Below, piece by piece: positions 19,141-27,574 of a stretch of 64,000 nt of DNA. Each line of letters starts with the position of its first letter. The first letter of the stretch is position 1. The notes beneath the pieces are model-generated. The model saw only the letters and a program-made list of their open reading frames with translations, was not told the DNA's origin and did not search any database. Origin of the DNA: Diaphorobacter aerolatus (lineage in GTDB: Bacteria > Pseudomonadota > Gammaproteobacteria > Burkholderiales > Burkholderiaceae_C); contig NZ_CP060783.1 in the NCBI RefSeq assembly GCF_014489535.1, forward strand, positions 4,609,501 through 4,673,500. Direction: 5' to 3'. Made by a program: the position numbers and the translations under genes.

Positions 19141-19698
19141 ATGGCAGATGCCGTACCCCCACCGTCAGCGGCAAATCCGCTCGACGAGCTATCCATTCCC
19201 TCACCCAAGTGGCAGGCCGCAGTCGGCGTGGGTGTCCTGGTTGTCGCCGGCATCATGGCCGTTGGCGCGCTGCAGATTCCCGGTGATGCCGGTTACGGCG
19301 GCGTCGGCCCCAACTTTCTGCCATGGCTGTGCGCCATCGTGCTTGCGCTGTGCGGCGCGCTGCTGATCTGGGAAGCGATGTCGGGTGGTTATCGCCACGC
19401 GGCCGATCCGGGCGGCTCGAAGCACGCGAAGCTCGTGCCCTTTGCCTGGGTGACCGCAGGACTGCTGCTCAACGCCGTGCTCATCACGCATATCGGCTTC
19501 ATCCTGAGCTGCACCATGTGCTACACGCTTGCGGTTCAGGGCCTGCGTCGCGGTGAAGGCCAGACCCATCTGCTGGCCCCCGCCAATCTTGCCAAGGACG
19601 TCATCACGGGTCTGCTGATTTCGGCTCCCGTGTTCTGGCTGTTCACTCAATTCCTGGCCATCGCCCTGCCTGGTCTGACCGATACGGGGTGGCTGTAA
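19141..19698 (+). CDS. tctB: Tripartite tricarboxylate transporter small membrane subunit TctB
   Basis: A 185-residue membrane protein with four hydrophobic helices (VGVGVLVVAGIMAVGALQIP, WLCAIVLALCGALLIWEAM, a third with WVTAGLLLNAVLITHIGFIL, and LISAPVFWLFTQFLAIALP) and the segment PGDAGYGGVGPNFLPW typical of TctB. It forms the inner-membrane transporter with TctA. The start at 19141 has GAGG upstream. Its TAA shares a base with the tctA ATG (TAATG), so the two are translationally coupled. Confidence 0.9.
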   Translation: MADAVPPPSAANPLDELSIPSPKWQAAVGVGVLVVAGIMAVGALQIPGDAGYGGVGPNFLPWLCAIVLALCGALLIWEAMSGGYRHAADPGGSKHAKLVPFAWVTAGLLLNAVLITHIGFILSCTMCYTLAVQGLRRGEGQTHLLAPANLAKDVITGLLISAPVFWLFTQFLAIALPGLTDTGWL

Positions 19699-21215
19699 TG
19701 GATATCCTGAATGCCTTGATGCAGGGCTTTGCCACTGCGATCACGCCCGTCAATCTGCTGTGGGCCCTTGTGGGCTGCGCACTCGGGACCGCCGTGGGCG
19801 TGCTTCCCGGCATCGGCCCCGCCGTCGCGGTTGCGATGCTGCTGCCGATCACCTCCAAGGTCGACGTGACGGCCTCGATGATCTTCTTTGCCGGCATCTA
19901 CTACGGCGCGATGTACGGTGGATCGACCACCTCGATCCTGCTCAACACGCCGGGAGAAACCGCCAGCATGGTGACGGCGATGGAGGGCAACAAGATGGCC
20001 AAGAGCGGGCGCGCAGGCGCGGCGCTTGCGACCTCGGCCATCGGTTCGTTCTTCGCGGGCACGTTCGCGACGGTAGTGGTCACGCTGTTCGCGCCGACGG
20101 TCGCTAATTTCGCCGTGAAGCTCGGCCCGCCGGAATACTTTATGCTCATGGTGCTGGCGTTCACCACGGTGAGCGCCGTTCTGGGCCAGAGCAGCCTGCG
20201 CGGCATGACGTCGCTGGTGCTGGGATTGGCACTCGGCTGCATCGGCATGGACCAGATTTCCGGTGCCGCGCGCTACACGGGCGGAAAGATGGAGCTGCTG
20301 GACGGCATCGACATCGTGCTGGTCGCCGTGGGCCTTTTTGCCGTCGCCGAGGTGCTCTACAACGCCTTGTACGAAGGCAAGGTGGACGAGTCGCAAAACA
20401 AGCTCAGCAAGGTCTACATGACCAAGCGCGAGTGGAAGCGCTCGATTCCGGCGTGGATTCGCGGGACGCTGATCGGCACGCCGTTCGGCTGCATTCCTGC
20501 GGGCGGCACCGAGATTCCGACCTTCCTCTCCTACGCCACCGAGAAGAAGCTCGCCAAGGGTGAAGACCGCGCCGAGTTCGGCACCACCGGCGCGATCGAA
20601 GGCGTTGCCGGTCCCGAGGCTGCCAACAATGCAACGGTGACCGCCGCGCTGATTCCGCTGCTCACGCTCGGCATTCCCACGAGCAACACCACGGCGGTGC
20701 TGCTCGGTGCATTCCAGAACTACGGCATCAACCCGGGACCACAACTGTTCACCAGTTCGGCCGCTTTGGTGTGGGCACTGATCGCGTCGCTCTACATCGG
20801 CAACGTGATGCTGCTGGTGCTCAATCTGCCGATGGTGGGCATGTGGGTCAAGCTGCTCAAGATTCCGCGTCCACAGCTCTACGCGGGCATTCTGATCTTC
20901 GCGACCGTCGGTGCCTACGGCATGCGCCAGAGCACGTTCGATCTGTTCCTGCTCTACTTCATCGGCCTGCTGGGCGTGCTGATGCGCCGCTTTGATTTCC
21001 CGACCGCGCCCGTGGTGGTCGGCATGATCCTCGGCCCGCTGGCCGAGGCGCAGATGCGCAACGCCGTCTCCATCGGCGAAGGCAGCTGGATGATCTTCCT
21101 GCAGCGCCCGATGTCGCTGGCCTTGCTGGTGATCGTGCTGATGATTCTGATCATTCCACGCGCCCTGCGCTTCATGAGCGGGCGCAGGAAGACGGAGTTC
21201 GTCGAGGCTCCCTGA
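19698..21215 (+). CDS. tctA: Tripartite tricarboxylate transporter large membrane subunit TctA
   Basis: A 505-residue protein with about 12 helices and the family signatures [23 protein letters not shown] near the N terminus, [21 protein letters not shown], and the duplicated counterpart [15 protein letters not shown]. TctA is the sodium-coupled permease that receives substrate from TctC. The start is the ATG at 19698, overlapping the tctB stop by one base. A terminator follows 17 bases after the stop. Confidence 0.95.
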   Translation: MDILNALMQGFATAITPVNLLWALVGCALGTAVGVLPGIGPAVAVAMLLPITSKVDVTASMIFFAGIYYGAMYGGSTTSILLNTPGETASMVTAMEGNKMAKSGRAGAALATSAIGSFFAGTFATVVVTLFAPTVANFAVKLGPPEYFMLMVLAFTTVSAVLGQSSLRGMTSLVLGLALGCIGMDQISGAARYTGGKMELLDGIDIVLVAVGLFAVAEVLYNALYEGKVDESQNKLSKVYMTKREWKRSIPAWIRGTLIGTPFGCIPAGGTEIPTFLSYATEKKLAKGEDRAEFGTTGAIEGVAGPEAANNATVTAALIPLLTLGIPTSNTTAVLLGAFQNYGINPGPQLFTSSAALVWALIASLYIGNVMLLVLNLPMVGMWVKLLKIPRPQLYAGILIFATVGAYGMRQSTFDLFLLYFIGLLGVLMRRFDFPTAPVVVGMILGPLAEAQMRNAVSIGEGSWMIFLQRPMSLALLVIVLMILIIPRALRFMSGRRKTEFVEAP

Positions 21216-21232
21216 GTCGAATTGAGCATAAA

Positions 21233-21270
21233 AAAAGGGCCGCATTTCCAGCAAGGAATGCGGCCCTTTC
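21233..21270 (+). terminator. Rho-independent terminator after tctA
   Basis: A strong hairpin with arms around AAAGGGCCGCATT and AATGCGGCCCTTT and a short loop. An A-run precedes it and the right arm ends in TTT, so it closes the tctCBA operon. Confidence 0.8.
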
Positions 21271-21577
21271 GATTGATGGGTTTGAATTATATTGTTTCAA
21301 AAGCATCTTAAAATTACGAAATTGAAAATGTGATGACAATTCAATTCAACCGGATGTTGTTGCGCTCTGACAGGTGTTTGCGCTTTAATCAGAAGGCGTT
21401 GATACACGACAGATGCCGCATATGGCGAATCCCGGGGCTTCATAAAAGTGAACCTACACTTTCGTCATGCCCCAACGAAAGAACTGGCCGCAGTCGCGCC
21501 GCAATCAATATGTCGCTGATCTCGGCAAGTATTCCACTGGCCGCGAGCTGTTGCAAAACCCAACGCAGGAGCCATCC
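21271..21577. promoter_or_regulatory. AT-rich upstream region of the ArsR-type sox regulator
   Basis: No convincing gene in this 307-base stretch. It is AT-richer than its surroundings between 21283 and 21345. Two perfect inverted repeats are visible: AATTGAA / TTCAATT (arms 21320-21326 and 21340-21346) and AAAGTG-N6-CACTTT (21445-21462), about 115 bases before the regulator's ATG. Either could be an operator for the ArsR-family protein encoded next; this is inference. Confidence 0.45.
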
Positions 21578-21883
21578 ATGGATGCAGAAGTGATCGATGA
21601 TGACAGTGTTTACGAAAACGCTGCGGAACTGTTTCGCGCCATGGCAGCGCCCATGCGGTTGCGCATCATCAGCGCGCTGTGCAACGGTGAAAAGAACGTG
21701 TCGGAGCTGCTGTCGTCCATCGACACCACGCAGCCCAACATGTCGCAGCACCTGAATACGCTTTATCAGGCAGGCATTCTTGGTCGCCGTCGCGAAGGCG
21801 TGAGCATCTACTACTACATCACCAATGAAAAGGTGGTTCAGATGTGCCGCAGCGTGTGCCTGCAAATGGCGATTGACGATTGA
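21578..21883 (+). CDS. ArsR-family transcriptional regulator at the head of the sox island (SoxR-like)
   Basis: A 101-residue winged-helix regulator: LFRAMAAPMRLRIISALCNGEKNVSELL, then TTQPNMSQHLNTLYQAGIL (recognition helix) and RREGVSIYYYI (wing). ArsR-type repressors called SoxR commonly control sox operons, and this is the only regulator gene in the island. Cysteines at 35, 90 and 94 could allow thiol or persulfide sensing, but their positions do not match those of SqrR/BigR exactly. The ATG at 21578 is preceded by GGAG at good spacing. A terminator follows. Confidence 0.82.
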   Translation: MDAEVIDDDSVYENAAELFRAMAAPMRLRIISALCNGEKNVSELLSSIDTTQPNMSQHLNTLYQAGILGRRREGVSIYYYITNEKVVQMCRSVCLQMAIDD

Positions 21884-21932
21884 GGCCGCACGCAAGCGAA
21901 CCTCTGCACGAATCGCGAATCGGAATTTCAGC

Positions 21933-21963
21933 AAAAAGGGCAGCCAAACCGGCTGCCCTTTTT
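21933..21963. terminator. Bidirectional terminator between the ArsR gene and the dsrE-like gene
   Basis: Perfect 13-bp arms AAAAAGGGCAGCC and GGCTGCCCTTTTT with a 5-base loop (AAACC). The A-run on one side and T-run on the other let it work in both directions between these convergent genes. Confidence 0.9.
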
Positions 21964-21991
21964 GCGTTGAGCGGTGCGCGCAGGCAAGCGC

Positions 21992-22408
21992 TCACGGCTT
22001 CAAATAAACAAAGCCTTCCTTGGCCTGAAGACGCGCCACTTCGGCCACGCCCGATGGAATGACCTTGGTTTCCATCAGCAACTTGGACGGATCGATGCTG
22101 CGCGATTGAAGCGTGTTGTTGCACACGCGGAATTCCACGCCCTTCGATGCCAGCGCGCTCACCTGACCGCTGAACTCACGGCCTTTGCTGTCCTTGGCAT
22201 CGCTCAGGAGGAAGTCGATGCCGGGGCCATGCGTCACCACGACGATCTTGTCTTTTGGTGCGGCATTCAAGTGATTGGTGATGTTGCCGAGTATTCCGGC
22301 AGCGGTCTCGACCCCGGTGCTCACGTGGTAGACCACCTTCACATCCTGCGCAAACGACAGGCTCGCCATCAGTGTCAGAAACAAGGCAAGAAAAATGCGC
22401 TTCAACAT
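21992..22408 (-). CDS. Periplasmic DsrE-family protein
   Basis: A 138-residue protein with a signal peptide (IFLALFLTLMASLSFAQ) and a DsrE/DsrF-like fold: VVYHVSTGVETAAGILGNITNHLNA, IVVVTHGPGIDFLL and ASKGVEFRVCNNTL with a conserved Cys. Secreted DsrE-like proteins accompany sulfur-oxidation genes and may carry or relay sulfane sulfur on that Cys. It is divergent from the soxH-like gene and convergent with the ArsR gene. Confidence 0.82.
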   Translation of the reverse strand: MLKRIFLALFLTLMASLSFAQDVKVVYHVSTGVETAAGILGNITNHLNAAPKDKIVVVTHGPGIDFLLSDAKDSKGREFSGQVSALASKGVEFRVCNNTLQSRSIDPSKLLMETKVIPSGVAEVARLQAKEGFVYLKP

Positions 22409-22438
22409 ATTGGGCTCCTTTTTTGCATGGTGGCATTG

Positions 22439-22531
22439 GTAGTATTTCCAGCCCCAAAATATTGCTGGTGACTTATATTAGCACCGACAACCATGTGTGA
22501 ACGGGTGATTGGCGCTCATCAAAAATACTAC
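22439..22531. promoter_or_regulatory. Divergent promoter region framed by a 9-bp inverted repeat
   Basis: Between the divergent dsrE-like and soxH-like genes, GTAGTATTT (22439-22447) is matched by its exact reverse complement AAATACTAC (22523-22531). A second, smaller pair CCAGC/GCTGG lies around AT-rich sequence just inside the left arm. The right arm directly abuts the ribosome site AGGAG of the soxH-like gene. Likely regulatory; the binding factor is not known. Confidence 0.4.
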
Positions 22532-22545
22532 AGGAGATATGGCAA

Positions 22546-23538
22546 ATGCGAGTTCAGGGTCTGCGTTGGGCGGTCGGCGCTGTCTTGTTGGCGGGTCTGC
22601 AGCTTTCGGCCAGCGCGCACGGCGAGCACGGTGCAGCTATGCAGCCCGCGCCCGAGGCCGCAACGGCGAAGATGGAAGTGAAGAAGGTGGCTTCCGACGT
22701 CTACTACGTGCAGGGCGTGTCGGCACTCGGTTCACCGGCCAACCAGAACTTCATCTCCAACGCAGGCTTTGTCGTGACCGGCGACAGCGTGGTCGTGATC
22801 GATGCACTGGGTTCTCCCGCGCTCGCTGAGGAGCTGGTGCAAAAGATCAGGCAGATCACGCCCAAGCCAATCAGCACCGTGATCCTCACGCACTATCACG
22901 CGGATCACATCTATGGTTTGCAGGTGTTCAAGGCGCTTGGCGCAAAGATCATTGCCAACGGTCTGGCGAAGGAATACATCAATTCCGACACCGCGCGTCT
23001 GCGGCTGGAGGCCTCGCGTACCGAGCTGGCGCCGTGGATCAACGCGGACACGAAGATGGTGCAGGCCGATCAATGGATCGCGCAGGATTCCGTGCCCCTG
23101 ACCATCGGCGGGACGCAGTTCGTGCTGCAGCACATGGGCCCGGCGCACACGCCCGAGGACACGGCGATCTTCCTGCCCCGGACCGGCGTGCTGTTCATCG
23201 GTGACGTGGTGTTCCGCAACCGCATACCGTACGTGGGACAGGCCGACAGCCGCCACTGGATTTCGGCGCTCGACGCCTTGCTCAAGCTGCCCGTCAAGCT
23301 CATGGTGCCGGGGCATGGTCCGGCATCGGACGATCCGAAAAAGGACATGCAACTGACGCGCGACTATCTGCAATTCCTGCGCGAATCCATGGCCAAGGCA
23401 GCGCAGAATCTCGACCCGTTTGACGATGCCTACAAAAGCACGGACTGGTCACGCTTCGAGGGCTATCCGCTGTTCAAGGAGGCCAATCGCATGAACGCCT
23501 ACAACACCTATCTGCTCATGGAGCAGGAAAAGCCATGA
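22546..23538 (+). CDS. soxH: Metallo-beta-lactamase fold hydrolase, SoxH-like
   Basis: A 330-residue exported MBL-fold protein: signal peptide (AVGAVLLAGLQLSASAHG), metal motif THYHADH (115-121), later ligands in HMGPAHTPED and FIGDVVF, and VPGHGP. This resembles the SoxH / quinoprotein-relay zinc hydrolases found in sox clusters; the substrate is unknown. The ATG at 22546 follows AGGAG. Its stop overlaps the next ATG by 4 bases (ATGA), so it is coupled to the thioredoxin-like gene. Confidence 0.82.
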   Translation: MRVQGLRWAVGAVLLAGLQLSASAHGEHGAAMQPAPEAATAKMEVKKVASDVYYVQGVSALGSPANQNFISNAGFVVTGDSVVVIDALGSPALAEELVQKIRQITPKPISTVILTHYHADHIYGLQVFKALGAKIIANGLAKEYINSDTARLRLEASRTELAPWINADTKMVQADQWIAQDSVPLTIGGTQFVLQHMGPAHTPEDTAIFLPRTGVLFIGDVVFRNRIPYVGQADSRHWISALDALLKLPVKLMVPGHGPASDDPKKDMQLTRDYLQFLRESMAKAAQNLDPFDDAYKSTDWSRFEGYPLFKEANRMNAYNTYLLMEQEKP

Positions 23539-24032
23539 GGCGCTGGAACCGGCGCTCCATGCTGATGACGGCGTGGGTCGCGGCCACCGGCACGCCGTGG
23601 TGGATGTCGCATGCGGCGGCCGCCGAACCCGATGCGTCCGAACGTCTGTTGCCGACGACGAGCGATCTGCAAGCCAGTCTCGCGAATGCGCTGGCCCGTG
23701 GCGAGCCGCTGATCGTACTCGCCACCTTGCGCGGATGCCCGTTCTGCAAGGTGGCGCGAGAGAACTATCTGGTCTCCGAGTTGCAGGCGGGACGCGCGGT
23801 GACGCAGATTCATTTTCTGTCGCGCGATCCGGTGAAGGACCTGCAAGGCAGGGCGACGACGCAGGGACAGCTCGTCAAATCGCTGGGCATCGAGGCAGCA
23901 CCCACGCTGCTTTTTCTGGGCGCGAATGCGGCCGAAGTCGCCCCGCGCCTGGTCGGTGGCTCGACCTCCGATTTCTATGCGGCCTACCTCGATGAACGGA
24001 TCGCGAAGGCGAGGGCGGCGGTTCGCGGTTGA
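23535..24032 (+). CDS. soxW: Periplasmic thioredoxin-like protein, SoxW-like
   Basis: A 165-residue protein with an N-terminal export signal and a thioredoxin-like fold. The active site is CPFC (Cys68, Cys71) in TLRGCPFCKVARENYL, and the cis-Pro region is GIEAAPTLLFLG. Related SoxW/SoxS proteins keep the SoxY carrier Cys reduced. The usual electron donor SoxV (CcdA-like) is not encoded in this window. Translationally coupled to the soxH-like gene. The symbol is by position and motif. Confidence 0.78.
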   Translation: MRRWNRRSMLMTAWVAATGTPWWMSHAAAAEPDASERLLPTTSDLQASLANALARGEPLIVLATLRGCPFCKVARENYLVSELQAGRAVTQIHFLSRDPVKDLQGRATTQGQLVKSLGIEAAPTLLFLGANAAEVAPRLVGGSTSDFYAAYLDERIAKARAAVRG

Positions 24033-24099
24033 CCGCCGCCCCTGCGCGCGTGGCGATCCAAAAATAGCTTGATTCAGTCGCTATTCTTTATTGGAATAA

Positions 24100-24116
24100 C
24101 GCGGGAAAACCCCGCG
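24100..24116. other. Short GC hairpin upstream of the cytochrome/sox operon
   Basis: CGCGGG (24100-24105) and CCCGCG (24111-24116) form a 6-bp stem with a 5-base loop, 15 bases after the imperfect pair TATTC/GAATA. It lies between soxW and the small cytochrome gene. No T-run follows. It could be a weak terminator or part of a regulatory site; the AT-rich stretch 24148-24178 that follows is a plausible promoter. Confidence 0.35.
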
Positions 24117-24187
24117 AATCTTGATCTTCATCAGGAAGGATAATTTCTTACATAAAGATATGCTTATATATAGATAAAGGACAAGCG

Positions 24188-24514
24188 ATGAAGCCATTTT
24201 CCAGGTCCCTGTTTGCCGCCCTCTGCGCCATGGGTGGTCTGATTTTTGCGGCACCGAGCTTCGCGAATCTGGCGCTTGCGCAGAAGAACGCCTGCATGGC
24301 CTGCCATTCGGTGGACAAGAAACTGGTGGGTCCGGCATATCTCGAAGTCGCGAAGAAATATGAAGGACAGGCCGATGCCCAGGCCGCGCTCGCCAAGAGC
24401 ATCAAGGCGGGCGGTTCGGGCAAATGGGGTCCGGTGCCGATGCCCGCGCAGGCCGCGCTCAGCGACGCAGATGCCAGCACGCTGGCCGGCTGGATTCTGG
24501 GCGGCGCCAAGTAA
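24188..24514 (+). CDS. Small class I cytochrome c (c551/c552 type)
   Basis: A 108-residue periplasmic cytochrome: signal peptide (LFAALCAMGGLIFAAPSFA), heme site CMACH (36-40), and a distal Met within VPMPAQ. It resembles the C-terminal heme domain of SoxD encoded 2.5 kb downstream (same KNxCxACH start, VGP, GG.G.WG..PMP and final LSD...LA.W pattern). It is probably an electron acceptor of the Sox system feeding the terminal oxidase. It lies 59 bases before soxC in the same direction. Confidence 0.88.
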   Translation: MKPFSRSLFAALCAMGGLIFAAPSFANLALAQKNACMACHSVDKKLVGPAYLEVAKKYEGQADAQAALAKSIKAGGSGKWGPVPMPAQAALSDADASTLAGWILGGAK

Positions 24515-24573
24515 TTTCACGTGGACCACGGGTTCCCTTCGTGATGGACTTGTGAATGCCTGAGGAAAACTCA

Positions 24574-25932
24574 ATGAATAGCAATCAGATGGCAGGCGGG
24601 GTGCGAAAGGCACCGGAAAACTTCGTTCGAGGCGGCGACGTCGGCACGGTGTTTGCCGAAGCCAGGGCCGGTCGCCGCACCTTCATCCGCAATGCCTTCG
24701 CGGCAGCGGCTGCGGGCGCGGCAGCAGGCACGGCCATCGCACAGAATGCTCGGAACGTCGGTGAGGGCGACCCGAACATTCTCGAGTTACCCGCGCATTC
24801 CAAGGGTCTCGGTCAGCCGGTTGCGGTCGAGGGGTATGGCAAGCCCTCCAAATATGAGGCCAATGTCCAGCGTCGCCAGAGCCCGGGGCTCACTCAGACC
24901 CGGCAGGCTTCGGTATCGTTCGCACCGCTGCAATCGCTGTTCGGCATCGTCACGCCCAGCGGTCTGCATTTCGAGCGCCATCATCAGGGCTGGTGGGACA
25001 TCGATCCGTCCAGGCATCGCCTGATGATCAACGGCATGGTGAAGACCAACAAGGTCTTCACGATGGATGAGCTGATGCGGTTGCCGAGCGTCTCGCGCTT
25101 TCATTTCATCGAGTGTGGAGCCAATACCGGGATGGAGTGGGGCAACGTGGCCGTGCCGACGGTGCAGTACACCCACGGCATGATTTCATGCAGCGAGTTC
25201 ACCGGCGTTCCGCTGATCACCTTGCTCGAAATGGCCGGCGCCGATCTCAAGAAGGCCAGGTTCATCCTGGCCGAGGGCGCGGATGGCTCGTCGATGACGC
25301 GCACGATTCCGGTCGAGCTGATCACCTCGGGCGAAGTCCTCGTGGCCTATGGTCAGAACGGCGAGATGCTGCGGCCCGAGCAGGGCTATCCGCTGCGTCT
25401 GGTGGTGCCGGGCGTGCAAGGCGTGAGCTGGGTGAAGTATCTGCGGCGCATCGAGGTTGGTGACCAGCCCTACGCGACCAAGGATGAGGCGGTGCATTAC
25501 ATCGATCTGATGCCCGACGGCCAGCATCGCCAATACACCAGCATCCAGGAATGCAAGAGCGTGGTGACCACGCCCTCGGGCGGGCAGATGCTGCTCGACA
25601 AAGGTTTCTACAACATCACCGGGCTCGCATGGTCGGGGCGCGGCAAGGTCAAGCGCGTGGATGTGAGTGTGGACGGCGGGCGCAACTGGCGCACCGCGCG
25701 CCTGGAAGGGCCGGTGCTCAGCAAGTGCCTCACGCGTTTCAACATCGACTGGGTGTGGGATGGCAAGCCCGCGCTGATCCAGAGTCGCGCGATGGACGAT
25801 ACCGGCTACGTGCAGCCCACCTACCAGCAAAACCGTGCCGTGCGCGGTACCCGGTCGATCTATCACAACAACTCGATTCAGTCCTGGGCGCTGCGTGAGG
25901 ACGGGGAGGTGGTCAATGTCCAGCTCGCGTAA
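24574..25932 (+). CDS. soxC: Sulfane dehydrogenase molybdenum subunit SoxC
   Basis: A 452-residue protein of the sulfite oxidase family. A twin-arginine signal (GRRTFIRNAFAAAAAG, about 33-56) exports it folded. The Moco ligand is C181 in FHFIECGANTG; substrate-site elements such as GVQGVSWVKYLRRIEV follow, then the C-terminal dimerisation domain (SGRGKVKRVDVSVDGG). With SoxD it oxidises the sulfane sulfur left on SoxY. The ATG at 24574 with GAGG upstream is chosen over an in-frame start at 24556. Overlaps soxD by 17 bases. Confidence 0.94.
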   Translation: MNSNQMAGGVRKAPENFVRGGDVGTVFAEARAGRRTFIRNAFAAAAAGAAAGTAIAQNARNVGEGDPNILELPAHSKGLGQPVAVEGYGKPSKYEANVQRRQSPGLTQTRQASVSFAPLQSLFGIVTPSGLHFERHHQGWWDIDPSRHRLMINGMVKTNKVFTMDELMRLPSVSRFHFIECGANTGMEWGNVAVPTVQYTHGMISCSEFTGVPLITLLEMAGADLKKARFILAEGADGSSMTRTIPVELITSGEVLVAYGQNGEMLRPEQGYPLRLVVPGVQGVSWVKYLRRIEVGDQPYATKDEAVHYIDLMPDGQHRQYTSIQECKSVVTTPSGGQMLLDKGFYNITGLAWSGRGKVKRVDVSVDGGRNWRTARLEGPVLSKCLTRFNIDWVWDGKPALIQSRAMDDTGYVQPTYQQNRAVRGTRSIYHNNSIQSWALREDGEVVNVQLA

Positions 25933-26995
25933 AGCCATGATGAAGACCGCTGCACTGCTGCTGTCGGGTGTGTGTGCATCTGCCGCGTCTGCGCAGGGCA
26001 CCGCCGACAGGTTTCCCGGCGTGGGACGCAACGCGACATCCAAGGAAGTCGCCGCCTGGGACATCGACGTCCGACCGGATTTCAAGGGCCTGCCCAAGGG
26101 GTCGGGCTCCGTGGAAAAGGGGCAGGAGGTCTGGGAGGCCAAATGTGCGTCCTGCCACGGCGTGTTCGGTGAATCGAACGAGGTGTTCTCGCCGCTGATC
26201 GGCGGCACCACCAAGGACGACATCAAGACCGGCAACGTCGCGCGGCTCAAGGACGCGTCGTTTCCGGGTCGCACCACGTTCATGAAGGTGCCGACGATCT
26301 CGACGGTGTGGGACTACATCAACCGCGCCATGCCATGGAATGCGCCCAAGTCGCTGTCGCATGACGAGGTGTATGCGGTCACCGCGTACATGCTGAATCT
26401 CGCGGACATCGTGCCGCCGGACTTCACGCTGTCGGACAAAAACATTGCCGAGGTGCAGGCGAAGATGCCCAATCGCAATGGCATGACCACCCATCATGCG
26501 ATGTGGCCCGGAACCGATTTCGTCAAGAATGCCAGGCCCGACACCAAGGCCGTTGCCTGCATGAAGGATTGCGGCCCCGAGCCGCAGGTGCGCTCCAGGC
26601 TGCCCGATCACGCGAGCAACAACCATGGCAATCTGGTCGATCAGAATCGTCCCGTGGGCGCGCAGCGTGGCATGAAAACGGACGGCAAGCCAGCCGCTGT
26701 GCCTGCTGCCACGGCGGCCTCGGCAGCCACCGCAAAACCCCATGCAGCCGCCGTGCCGACCGCGATTCTTGAGAAGAACGGCTGCGTTGCCTGCCACGGC
26801 ATGGAGCAGAAAATCGTCGGCCCGGGCTTCCGCGAAATCGCCAGCAAGCACGCGGGCCAGACGGACTATCTGCTCGGCAAGATCAAGAACGGCGGCACGG
26901 GCGTATGGGGCAATATCCCGATGCCGCCGCAGCCTGGTTTAAGTGATGATGAAGCCAAGTCCCTCGCGAACTGGCTTGCCGGTTCCGGCAAATGA
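25916..26995 (+). CDS. soxD: Diheme cytochrome c subunit of sulfane dehydrogenase SoxD
   Basis: A 359-residue periplasmic diheme cytochrome. Signal peptide (MMKTAALLLSGVCASAASAQ), first heme CASCH (77-81), a long middle region with a Cys pair ACMKDC (215-219), an Ala/Pro-rich linker (about 258-282), then a second heme CVACH (290-294) in a small class I domain. It accepts electrons from SoxC. The ATG at 25916 has GGAGG upstream, inside soxC. Both hemes are retained, as in Paracoccus SoxD. Confidence 0.92.
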   Translation: MSSSRKAMMKTAALLLSGVCASAASAQGTADRFPGVGRNATSKEVAAWDIDVRPDFKGLPKGSGSVEKGQEVWEAKCASCHGVFGESNEVFSPLIGGTTKDDIKTGNVARLKDASFPGRTTFMKVPTISTVWDYINRAMPWNAPKSLSHDEVYAVTAYMLNLADIVPPDFTLSDKNIAEVQAKMPNRNGMTTHHAMWPGTDFVKNARPDTKAVACMKDCGPEPQVRSRLPDHASNNHGNLVDQNRPVGAQRGMKTDGKPAAVPAATAASAATAKPHAAAVPTAILEKNGCVACHGMEQKIVGPGFREIASKHAGQTDYLLGKIKNGGTGVWGNIPMPPQPGLSDDEAKSLANWLAGSGK

Positions 26996-27062
26996 TCGCG
27001 CCATGCCTGTGTGCACGCCGCCATCCCAAGAGTTTCCAATACGAATTGCAAGGAGAGAAAAC

Positions 27063-27518
27063 ATGATTTCACGTAGACAAGCAGTGAAGAATTCGGCCGC
27101 CGTCACGGGCATGCTGCTCGCGGCCGGGTTGCTGCCGCATGCAGCCTTCGCGTTCAACAAGGCCGCGTTCGATGCCAAGACCGTGGCCGAGGTGATGAAG
27201 GCGATGGGCGGTGGTGCTCCGACCGAGAGCAAGGACGTGACGCTCACGGCGCCCGACATCGCCGAAAACGGCGCCGTGGTGCCGCTTGGCGCCGCGACCA
27301 CGTTGCCGAACGTGAAGCACATCCTGCTGCTGGTCGAGAAAAATCCCAACACCCTGGTGGCCTCGTTCGACGTGAGCGATGCCGTCGAGCCCAACTTCCT
27401 CACGCGCGCCAAGCTCGGCCAGACCTCCGACGTCTACGCCGTGGCCATCACCAACGATGGCAAGGCGCTGTTTGCGAAGAAGGAAGTCAAGGTCACCCTG
27501 GGCGGCTGCGGCGGCTGA
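27063..27518 (+). CDS. soxY: Sulfur carrier protein SoxY
   Basis: A 151-residue carrier subunit. The N terminus has a twin-arginine-like signal (SRRQAVKNSAAVTGMLLAAG), and the C terminus ends in the swinging arm GGCGG, whose Cys149 carries thiosulfate-derived sulfur intermediates. The middle has ENGAVVPLG, typical of SoxY. It partners SoxZ, encoded 56 bases downstream. The start has AAGGAGA upstream. Confidence 0.95.
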   Translation: MISRRQAVKNSAAVTGMLLAAGLLPHAAFAFNKAAFDAKTVAEVMKAMGGGAPTESKDVTLTAPDIAENGAVVPLGAATTLPNVKHILLLVEKNPNTLVASFDVSDAVEPNFLTRAKLGQTSDVYAVAITNDGKALFAKKEVKVTLGGCGG

Positions 27519-27574
27519 TCGGCCCGGCAAGCTCACCCCACAAGCGATTTATCTGAATACCCAAGGAGAAGAAC

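Noticed and set aside
19647..21254. 535-codon reverse open frame opposite tctA
   Set aside because: Low-complexity His/Arg/Gln-rich reading; it runs through tctA and the terminator.
21330..21593. 87-codon frame before the ArsR gene
   Set aside because: Runs into the ArsR start in another frame, has no ribosome site and no family resemblance.
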